From: an uncultured bacterium
GTDB lineage: Bacteria; Vulcanimicrobiota; Xenobia; Xenobiales; Xenobiaceae
Assembly: GCA_934636825.1 (NCBI GenBank)
Contig: CAKUBG010000001.1
Location: forward strand, 248,001 to 312,000
Direction of reading: 5' to 3'
Length of the DNA: 64,000 nucleotides
A program made the translations under genes and the position numbers. A model generated the notes under the pieces. It did not search any database and was not told the DNA's origin. It saw only the letters and a list, made by a program, of their open reading frames with translations. This document shows positions 17,877 to 24,645 of the stretch, in pieces (the first letter of the stretch is position 1; the number at the start of each line of letters is the position of its first letter).

Positions 17877-17935
17877 TTTATCAACCATTATTTCCGCTTA
17901 ATCTAGTGTAAAAGTCACGTTAACATTTATTTAAC
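17877..17935 (-). promoter_or_regulatory. Promoter and WalR-like box of hydrolase gene 3
   Basis: Minus strand: TAGATT (17900-17905), 17-nt spacer, GATAAA (17877-17882), 85 nt to the ATG. Fourteen nt upstream of the -35 is a perfect TGTTAA-ATAAA-TGTTAA (within 17920-17936). Its flanks differ from gene 2, so the box is conserved outside the duplicated block. Confidence 0.65.
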
Positions 17936-17943
17936 ATTGTATA

Positions 17944-17984
17944 TAAAAAAAATAAGCAGCCTTCCAAGCATGGAGGCTGCTTAT
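17944..17984 (-). terminator. Terminator of hydrolase gene 4
   Basis: Stem 17952-17966 with 17971-17984 (one bulged base, 4-nt loop), followed on the minus strand by eight T. Lies 36 nt past the stop at 18021. Confidence 0.85.
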
Positions 17985-18020
17985 AAAGTGTTTATTAAAT
18001 ATCAGAGCTGCAGTTGTACT

Positions 18021-20873
18021 CTATTTGTTAGGAGAAATGTAACCCATTACACAAGCTTGGTTACGATCATAAGTTTTTACTCTGACAGCTCCGGGAGAGC
18101 CGCTGTTACCTTCAACCGTAGTGACAACTCCAGTTGAGTTATCGTAACTAACTACAATACCTACATGATCAGCACCAGATCGAGTGTTGTCCCAGTCGAA
18201 CATAATCATATCACCGGACTGAGGTTCATAATCGCCTCCAGCTTGGCTCCAAGTGCCTTCGCCCTTAGACCACTCCACCAAAGTGGGAGTATAGTTCACA
18301 TTGGAGCAATTGCTAAAGTCCATGACGCCATTTTTAGCCAAGATACCGGTAGCGAAGGCGGCGCACCAAGGTTGAGACTGGCAGTCTAAAGCCCAACTCT
18401 GGTTACAATCTTTGGTAATAGCGTTAATTTCGGCAGCATTAGAGTTCTCGGTCATGCCTTCCATAGACAAAGCTTCATTAAGAGCAGCATCTATGCCCTC
18501 ACCGCCCTTGGTAGAAGCACCTTCCAAATGCTCGAGCATATAAGAGCTGACCTGGTTTTGATAGATGCTAGTAACGCCGTTATGCCAGTTTTGATCAGTA
18601 GCCCAACCGGCTTCATTAACGGCAGCGGTTTGATCAGCTACTGAAGCATCGGCAGAGGATCCACCCTTTTCACGTAAGTTGGCAAAAGTTTTGGCTCCAA
18701 CTTGTATCTGATTTTTTACACCAGCAAACGTAGAATTGGTAGTAGCATTAGTGGGGTTGGAATCGTAGGCGCCTACGCCCATCCAACCGTTGATGCCGAT
18801 ACCGGTTTTGCCCCATTGCGTCTCTTGACCGGCAATAGAAAGCAAGATCAAAGGATCGACATTATATTCTTTACCAGCTTCAACGAAGAGTTTGCCCGTG
18901 CCTTCGGGGGCTTCGGAGCCTTGCTCACTCAAGAAGCCATCAATAGCGCTAGCTATATCTTCATCTGAACAATTAGACAGATCTAAATCTCCGGCGGCAC
19001 TGCTTCTCTTCACTGACGATCCTGAGCTTACACTACCGGAACTTCCTGAACTACCTACGCTCCCGCTGCTACCAACGCCGCCGTAACTGCCGCTACCTCC
19101 GGAGCTTCCCGTGCTACCGCTGCCAGAAGACTGATTAGCCGCTTGAGCTGCGGCCAGTTGCTCACCCAAAGCTTCAATTTGCTTTTGTAAGTCTTCGTTA
19201 GTTATGCCGACAGCTTCTTCAAAGCCATTGGTCTCTTCAGCTTCATTGGCTTTACCGTCAACTTCAGAAGCCGTCTCTTCAGTTTGTTCAGCATTTTCCG
19301 TAGCGCTGTCAGCTTGGCCAGCAGCTTCTTCGGCTTTACTATCGGCTTCAGAAGCAGCAGTTTCAGCATTTTCAGCTTGAGCAGCGTCTTCGTCGGCTTG
19401 ATTTTGAGCTTGTTCGGAATTGTCAGCATCTTGAGTAGCTTCAGCTTCAGCATTTTCGGAAGTACCCTCGGCAGCACTGACCATATCTTCTAATTGAGAA
19501 GCCTTATCTTCAGCTTCGTCGGCAGCTGTGTGGGCAGCTTCAGCTTTAGCTTGAGCAGATTCCAAAGCGGATTGAGCCGAAGCTATAGCTTCATCATCTT
19601 GCACTTCGGTAGTATTGCCATCTTCGTCTTCAACAGTCTTGGTGGCAGATTGAGCCTCTTCTAAAGCAGATTGAGCTTCAGATACTTCAGAATCGGCCTG
19701 ATCGGCTTCTTCGGCTTTACTATTAGCTTCGGTACGAGCTTGCTCAGCGGCTGCTTTCAGTTCCTCTAAAGTGCTCTTGGCTTCTTCGGCTTTAGACTGA
19801 GATTGCTGAGCTTGATCAGCAGCTTGGGTAGCTTCACTCTGAGAAGCTTGAGCAGCCGAACTGGCTTCAGTAGCAGTTTCACCAGCTTGGCTGGCTTGTT
19901 GTTGGGCGCTCTGAGAATTGGCATTGGCAGTTTCAGCTTTAGCCTGAGCCTGCTCTAAATTGGAAGAAGCATTTTGCTGAGCACTCTGAGCAGCCTCAAC
20001 TTTATCTTGCTGATTCTGAGCTTTGGTAGCATTTTCTTGTTCAAGCTGGTTCTTAGTAGAATCTATAGTGTCGCTCAAACGAGAAATATCATTTTGCATT
20101 GAGCTTAAAGAATCTTGAGTGTTGCTTAAATCTTGATTTACTTGATTCAGTTCTTGGCTGAGCTGCTCAACTTTTTCCTGATCTCCATCAGCCTGAGCTT
20201 CAGCCAGCTCTTCTACCAACTGAGCCTGTTTTTGCTCCAAAGCCTCACGCTCTTGAATTTTCTCTTCTTGCTCTTTTTTGAGCTCTTCCATTTCGGCTTC
20301 TAAACTGCTTAAAGTTTCAGCCGTAGTCTCTTCTTTGCCCTCACGATCGCCTTCAGCAATCACATTCTCCAACTCACGCTGGGCAGCGTCTAAATCAGTA
20401 TCGGCTTCGTCAACCTCAGAATTGGCTTCAGTAGCCGCAGCAGCCTGTTCGGAAGCCTCAGTTTGAGCCGTAGTTTGAGAAGCTGCCGCTTCCGCAGCTT
20501 CAGCATTTTTACTATCAGCCTCTTCTACAGCTTCTTCAGAAGCTATTTGATTATTTTCATTCTCTTCGAGAGCATTGGTCTCCTCATTGGCAGCAGTTTC
20601 AGACGCTTCTTCACTGTCTTGAGTTTGTTCGGTGGTTTGAGCTTCTTCTGAAGCTTGAGCTTCACCATCAGTCTCTTCAGAAGCTTTATCTTCATCTAAA
20701 GAAGCCACACTGAGATTACCAAAAGAGCTCAATACTTCCGAACCGGACAGAGATATAGAATCTTCGGTAGTTAAACTAAAGCCCGAAGCAGAAGAACTCG
20801 TTCCGGAAAGAGAAGGCATATTGCCGGAAATACCAGAGATACCCAAAAAGCTGGAAATTTGATCTAAAGCCAT
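18021..20873 (-). CDS. Coiled-coil peptidoglycan hydrolase paralogue 4 (glucosaminidase + CHAP)
   Basis: 950 aa and first in order along the strand. The N-terminal block is shared with paralogues 2 and 3 (ALDQISSFLGISGISGNMPS; DSISLSGSEVLSSFG; VASLDED). A Glu/Ala/Gln coiled coil runs from about 60 to 560, more acidic than in the others. The heptapeptide repeats are absent. A Ser/Gly linker leads to the glucosaminidase domain (Glu in GQETQWG near 684) and CHAP domain (Cys in SQPWCAAFATGILAKNG near 838, His in ADHVGIVVSYD). GAGGAG lies 6 nt before the ATG. The protein is diverged over its whole length, so it predates the 2/3 duplication. No Sec signal seen. Confidence 0.8.
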   Translation of the reverse strand: MALDQISSFLGISGISGNMPSLSGTSSSASGFSLTTEDSISLSGSEVLSSFGNLSVASLDEDKASEETDGEAQASEEAQTTEQTQDSEEASETAANEETNALEENENNQIASEEAVEEADSKNAEAAEAAASQTTAQTEASEQAAAATEANSEVDEADTDLDAAQRELENVIAEGDREGKEETTAETLSSLEAEMEELKKEQEEKIQEREALEQKQAQLVEELAEAQADGDQEKVEQLSQELNQVNQDLSNTQDSLSSMQNDISRLSDTIDSTKNQLEQENATKAQNQQDKVEAAQSAQQNASSNLEQAQAKAETANANSQSAQQQASQAGETATEASSAAQASQSEATQAADQAQQSQSKAEEAKSTLEELKAAAEQARTEANSKAEEADQADSEVSEAQSALEEAQSATKTVEDEDGNTTEVQDDEAIASAQSALESAQAKAEAAHTAADEAEDKASQLEDMVSAAEGTSENAEAEATQDADNSEQAQNQADEDAAQAENAETAASEADSKAEEAAGQADSATENAEQTEETASEVDGKANEAEETNGFEEAVGITNEDLQKQIEALGEQLAAAQAANQSSGSGSTGSSGGSGSYGGVGSSGSVGSSGSSGSVSSGSSVKRSSAAGDLDLSNCSDEDIASAIDGFLSEQGSEAPEGTGKLFVEAGKEYNVDPLILLSIAGQETQWGKTGIGINGWMGVGAYDSNPTNATTNSTFAGVKNQIQVGAKTFANLREKGGSSADASVADQTAAVNEAGWATDQNWHNGVTSIYQNQVSSYMLEHLEGASTKGGEGIDAALNEALSMEGMTENSNAAEINAITKDCNQSWALDCQSQPWCAAFATGILAKNGVMDFSNCSNVNYTPTLVEWSKGEGTWSQAGGDYEPQSGDMIMFDWDNTRSGADHVGIVVSYDNSTGVVTTVEGNSGSPGAVRVKTYDRNQACVMGYISPNK

Positions 20874-20926
20874 AAGTTTCTCCTCAATTTTTAGGTCATA
20901 CTTTCTTAATATACGACCTATACTTA

Positions 20927-20961
20927 CTGATAATTATCAGAGAAAACATCGGCATTATCTA
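20927..20961 (-). promoter_or_regulatory. Promoter of hydrolase gene 4 with palindrome
   Basis: Minus strand: TAGATA (20956-20961), 17-nt spacer, GATAAT (20933-20938). The -10 is embedded in the perfect palindrome CTGATAATTATCAG (20927-20940). The WalR-like box found at the other three genes is not present here. Confidence 0.55.
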
Positions 20962-21140
20962 GTAAAAAAAAGCTCGTAAAATTCGGCTTTTATTATAATT
21001 AAATATAAGAAAAATAAATAAGCAAAAAATGATAATAAATTAAAGGAAAGCTAAGGGAAGAGGAATTAGGACTAACAGCTTATTTGCGTAAAAAAACGCT
21101 AATGGCAGGATTGACTTGGCCAGGAGCAAACTTGGCGGCC

Positions 21141-21791
21141 ATGTTAGAAATTTGGTTGGTTCGCCACGGCAGTACCGATTGGAATAAAGTCAGACGCTGG
21201 CAAGGTCATAGCGACGTTCCCCTTAACGAATTGGGAAAGAGTCAAGCCAGAGCCTTGGCGAACAATTTAAAAGATGTCCCCTTTACTCAGGTTTGGAGCT
21301 CAGATTTGCACCGCTGCATAGAGACAGCCCGCTTGGCCCTTCCTAATTTAGATCCTCAGGAGATACGTTTAGATCGGCGTTTGCGCGAGATTCCTATGGG
21401 TATCGTAGAAGGACGCACTTGGGATGAACTTACCAAAGAAGAGCAAGATAAAGTAACCGCTTGGTGGAAAGATCCTTACAAAACTTACTTTCCGGGAGCC
21501 ACCGAAACTTTGCAAGACGTAGCCGACCGAGCTGAAGCTTGGAGACGCGATTTACCCAAAGACGGACGCGTGATAGCTTTCAGCCACGGCGGAATTATCC
21601 GAACCATACTTTGGGGAATCGTCGGCCCCCCCAAGGGACAGTACCAATGGTCTATGGAGTTGGGAAATACCGGAGTAGTTCGCTTGCGCTATCACGAAGA
21701 TTTCCCTTGCTTGCTGTCATTTAACGATATGTCGCATATCAAAGACGCTTGGGCTTTACCACCGGCTCAAAACGTACCCGGTTCTCCCTAA
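21141..21791 (+). CDS. Histidine phosphatase family protein (phosphoglycerate mutase-like)
   Basis: A 216-aa cytoplasmic phosphatase of the branch-1 histidine phosphatase superfamily. The catalytic His is in the opening LEIWLVRHGSTDWN; the arginine of SDLHRCIETA, the Glu of REIPMGIVEGRTWDEL and the second His in FSHGGIIRTILWG complete the active site. The start chosen is the ATG at 21141, because family members begin a few residues before the RHG motif and AGGAG lies 14 nt upstream. In-frame ATG 21102 and TTG 21084 would add residues with no family match. It is followed after 37 nt by two cyclophilin genes. The substrate is not predictable; members include mutases, alpha-ribazole phosphatases and sugar-phosphate phosphatases. 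Confidence 0.85.
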   Translation: MLEIWLVRHGSTDWNKVRRWQGHSDVPLNELGKSQARALANNLKDVPFTQVWSSDLHRCIETARLALPNLDPQEIRLDRRLREIPMGIVEGRTWDELTKEEQDKVTAWWKDPYKTYFPGATETLQDVADRAEAWRRDLPKDGRVIAFSHGGIIRTILWGIVGPPKGQYQWSMELGNTGVVRLRYHEDFPCLLSFNDMSHIKDAWALPPAQNVPGSP

Positions 21792-21828
21792 CAGCCCACT
21801 AAAGAAAGGAACGGCCTACTTAAATAAA

Positions 21829-22563
21829 ATGAACAAATTCTTTACCAAAAGCCTCATTGTTTCCTTAGCTCTAATTGGTTGTGCTTGCTGGCCCGCTTCA
21901 GCTTTAGCCGAAGAACCAACCCCAACGAAACCTAACACCAGCATTGAGCAAAATCTTTTGGCTGCCAAACCGGAGACCACTTCCAAATACAGACACCTCA
22001 AGCCATTTTATGACAACGCTCCTGCTCTTACAGAAGTTGTAAAAGTACGCTTCAAAACCAGTGCAGGCAATATTGAGATGGAAATTTATCCTCAAGCTGC
22101 TCCTAATGCCGCCAAGCGTTTTGTAGAGTTGGTCAAAGCCGGTTATTACGACAATACTCCCATCTTCCGTGTAGTAAAGAATCCTCGTCCCTTTGTAGCC
22201 CAATTCGGCATCAACTGGCGAGATGGCCAGCGTCAATGGAACGAAAAAAGATTCAATGATGATCCAAGTCTCTTCCACTTGGAAGCCGGAACTTTAGCTT
22301 TTGCCAAAGCCGGCCCCAACACCAACTCCACTCAAGTATTTATAAATTACGCCAATAACGATTTCTTGCGTGGACAAACTTTTTCGACTTTCGGCATTAT
22401 TACCAAAGGTTTGGAAATTGCCAATAATTTTAAGCAAGTAGGCGATCCCAATATGGGCTTAAATCAGGGCATGCTTTCCACCAATGGAGACGCTTATTTA
22501 AAGCAACTTCCTGCTAATCAGCAACCTACCATGATTATCAAAGCCGAAGTTATTAAAGACTAG
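21829..22563 (+). CDS. Exported cyclophilin-type peptidyl-prolyl isomerase, copy 1
   Basis: 244 aa. The N-terminal signal SLIVSLALIGCACWPASALA could be cleaved at the LIGC lipobox (lipoprotein) or after ALA by signal peptidase I. The cyclophilin fold follows from about residue 65: VRFKTSAGNIEMEIYPQAAPNA, FRVVKNPRPFVAQFG (core Arg and the Phe of the FxxQ-like motif), FAKAGPNTNSTQVFINY (the GPNTNGSQFFI equivalent) and a C-terminal strand. It should assist folding of exported proteins. Second gene of a three-gene plus-strand set. Close paralogue of the next gene. Confidence 0.9.
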   Translation: MNKFFTKSLIVSLALIGCACWPASALAEEPTPTKPNTSIEQNLLAAKPETTSKYRHLKPFYDNAPALTEVVKVRFKTSAGNIEMEIYPQAAPNAAKRFVELVKAGYYDNTPIFRVVKNPRPFVAQFGINWRDGQRQWNEKRFNDDPSLFHLEAGTLAFAKAGPNTNSTQVFINYANNDFLRGQTFSTFGIITKGLEIANNFKQVGDPNMGLNQGMLSTNGDAYLKQLPANQQPTMIIKAEVIKD

Positions 22564-22617
22564 ATTTCAACTGGAGGGCTAAGCACTTTTTATGTGGCCC
22601 TTTTTTAGGAGAAAAAA

Positions 22618-23358
22618 ATGAATAAATACGCCATATCTGCGCTAGCTACCGTTGTATTGCTGGCCAGCGTGCAATTTGGTTGCACTAAGCAAGAGACGAC
22701 TTCAGAAAATCAGTCAGATGTTCAAACTCAGAGCAATACGACTGAGTCTCAACAACAAGAAAAGGAGAGCCCTATGTCAGCTCAATATCGTTCCCTCACC
22801 CCCTTCGGTTCCAATGCTCCGGCTATTACCGAATATACCTTAGTTCGCTTCGAAACTACCGACGGCGACGTGGATATGGAAATTTATCCTCAAGCTGCTC
22901 CCAATGCCGCTAAGCGTTTTGTAGAATTGGTTGAACTTGGATATTATAACGACACCCCTATTTTCCGCGTAGTCAAGAACCCCCAGCCTTTCGTAGCCCA
23001 ATTCGGTATCAACTGGCGCAAAGGTATGATCGATTGGAGAGACAAGAATTTCAACGATGATCCCAGTCTTTTCCACTTAGATCGCGGCACCTTGGCCTTT
23101 GCCAAAGCCGGTCCCAATACCAACTCCACTCAAGTTTTCATCAACTATGGCAACAACGATTTCCTCCAGTCCCAGAATTTCACCACTTTTGGTAAAGTTG
23201 TCAAAGGCATTGAAGTAGCTGATCAGTTTAAGTCCGTAGGCAGCCCCGACATGGGACTCGATCAGGGTATGCTTTGGTACAATGGCGAAGCTTATTTGAA
23301 AAGCTTACCTGCCAACCAGCAGCCTACTATGATCAAAAAAGCTTACGTAGTTAAATAG
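22618..23358 (+). CDS. Exported cyclophilin-type peptidyl-prolyl isomerase, copy 2 (probable lipoprotein)
   Basis: 246 aa. The signal ALATVVLLASVQFGC ends at a Cys followed by a polar Gln/Ser/Thr tether, so it is probably a lipoprotein, although Gln-Phe-Gly before the Cys is a weak lipobox. The cyclophilin core is well over half identical to copy 1 (MEIYPQAAPNAAKRFVELV and AKAGPNTNSTQVFINY shared exactly), pointing to tandem duplication. AGGAG sits 7 nt before the ATG. The operon ends at the hairpin at 23380-23439. Confidence 0.9.
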   Translation: MNKYAISALATVVLLASVQFGCTKQETTSENQSDVQTQSNTTESQQQEKESPMSAQYRSLTPFGSNAPAITEYTLVRFETTDGDVDMEIYPQAAPNAAKRFVELVELGYYNDTPIFRVVKNPQPFVAQFGINWRKGMIDWRDKNFNDDPSLFHLDRGTLAFAKAGPNTNSTQVFINYGNNDFLQSQNFTTFGKVVKGIEVADQFKSVGSPDMGLDQGMLWYNGEAYLKSLPANQQPTMIKKAYVVK

Positions 23359-23379
23359 TTATAACGCATTATTGCTACA

Positions 23380-23439
23380 AAAAAGCCATTTTCTCTAAGT
23401 CTGTTCTGCAAAAGTCAGATGACGAGAAAATGGCTTTTT
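23380..23439. terminator. Bidirectional terminator between the cyclophilin and nuclease-like genes
   Basis: A 16-bp perfect stem (23380-23395 with 23424-23439) flanked by A and T runs on both sides. It can end the plus-strand cyclophilin operon and the converging minus-strand gene whose stop is at 23471. Confidence 0.85.
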
Positions 23440-23470
23440 GGGTACTGAGCGATCAATAAAAGACGATGTT

Positions 23471-24592
23471 CTACTGAGCGGCTCTCACATAACCGGCCTT
23501 TTCTAAATTGCGCCGCAATAAATCAGCAAATCGTGAAGGAAATTCTGCACTGGAGCAAACTTGCATTCCCGAACCGGCAGCTCTGTGATATCCGGCTTCA
23601 CCACTTAAAAATACCAAGAAACAATTATCTTGTTCAAAGCCAAAATGGGCCGAAAAAGTATCGTAAGCAGAAATGCTGTCAATATAATTATCTCCGGACT
23701 TGCATTCCAGCCAATAATATTGATTGGCACAACTTACCAAAATATCTCTTTCGCGAGGAGTTCCTTGGCACATAAGTTTGGCATTGCGAATAATTTCAAA
23801 CTCATTTTCGTCCAAGTTGAATTCACGACGTACATTCTTTATTACCGCTGCCGTCTTTTGAGCCACATAACGCTCAAACCAAAAACCGCTAAAGAAATTG
23901 TGAGCAATGCCTATCGTAGAAGCTCGCGCCTGAACTTTGAAGTCAGGGTAGCCTAAATAGCGATATTCATCTAAAAAGGCAATTTCATAAAGTGCGCGAC
24001 AGAGCTTGTCAATTACTTTCGCCGACGAAGCCGAGCAAGAGGCAAAATCCAAAGAGAAATTAAAACCGGTACGCAAGTTAGCTTTTATAGCCAACAACAG
24101 AGGACAAATATCCGAGTAGCGGTTTCCCATATAAAGAGCGATTTCTTCCAATCTGTCGTCAAGAGACTCAGGCACCAGCGGAGAAAATACATCACAAATC
24201 GTTATGCCTCTAGTTTCCAAAAACTCAGACAAGCAAGGATAACGCTTGGCGAAATCTTCTTTAACGTGGCTGCTGGGCAACTCAAAAATAAGCTCTTCAG
24301 CTTCATCTCCAGATAAAGGAAGTTCTCCAGTAGTATCACCATTATCGGGCTTAACAAGCTTGTTTTCTGGCTCTTGTTCCGGTTCTTCTGTATCTGTGTG
24401 TTCAATCACAGATACAGTTTTTGAGGGAAGCGGTTGTTGAACGATTTGCTGCCCCAACTCTTGGCTTGTCTTTATCAAATCGGCCGCAGCAGATAAATTA
24501 TCCCCGGAGAGAACGGCGCCTCGCTCTATGGCAGCAGCGATACGCTCCAAAGCACCGGCTATTCGCTCTAAAGCATTTCCAATCTTATCCAT
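23471..24592 (-). CDS. Predicted PD-(D/E)XK-fold nuclease domain protein
   Basis: 373 aa, no signal or membrane span. The N terminus has an amphipathic repeat (LERIAGALERIAAAIERGA), then an acidic Pro-rich linker (about 55-105). The C-terminal half looks like a restriction-endonuclease fold: Glu in FWFERYVAQ (near 237), Asp in RERDILVSC (near 280) and the E-x-K of YYWLECKSG (near 296), followed by an Asp/Tyr helix and a CFLVFLSG strand. The spacing and hydrophobic pattern resemble the nuclease half of DUF1887/Card1-like proteins, but no CARF domain is evident. Target unknown. Its upstream element is shared with the LRR gene 53 nt before it, which suggests co-expression. Confidence 0.55.
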   Translation of the reverse strand: MDKIGNALERIAGALERIAAAIERGAVLSGDNLSAAADLIKTSQELGQQIVQQPLPSKTVSVIEHTDTEEPEQEPENKLVKPDNGDTTGELPLSGDEAEELIFELPSSHVKEDFAKRYPCLSEFLETRGITICDVFSPLVPESLDDRLEEIALYMGNRYSDICPLLLAIKANLRTGFNFSLDFASCSASSAKVIDKLCRALYEIAFLDEYRYLGYPDFKVQARASTIGIAHNFFSGFWFERYVAQKTAAVIKNVRREFNLDENEFEIIRNAKLMCQGTPRERDILVSCANQYYWLECKSGDNYIDSISAYDTFSAHFGFEQDNCFLVFLSGEAGYHRAAGSGMQVCSSAEFPSRFADLLRRNLEKAGYVRAAQ

Positions 24593-24610
24593 AAGTTTTC
24601 ATCTTTCTTT

Positions 24611-24631
24611 GGCTGTACGAACTTATAACTT
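24611..24631 (-). promoter_or_regulatory. Conserved upstream element of the nuclease-like gene
   Basis: Plus strand GCTGTACGAACTTATAACTT (24612-24631), 19 nt before the start codon. It differs at 3 of 20 positions from the element at 29192-29211 before the LRR gene. On the coding strand it contains TTATAA, which may be a -10. Confidence 0.45.
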
Positions 24632-24645
24632 AATAGGCGCTTTGC

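Noticed and set aside
8368..20873. The four hydrolases as a prophage lysis or tail module
   Set aside because: No capsid, portal, terminase, tail, holin or integrase gene in the region, each gene has its own promoter and terminator, and flanks are ordinary chromosomal genes.
20927..20940. Fur box at hydrolase gene 4
   Set aside because: The palindrome TGATAATTATCA lacks the 7-1-7 length of Fur sites and no iron-related gene is near.
10829..20961. Flagellar sigma-28 promoters before the hydrolase genes
   Set aside because: GATAA resembles part of the sigma-28 -10, but the TAAA-to-GCCGATAA spacing does not fit; the 16-17-nt spacing between hexamers fits a sigma-70-like layout better.
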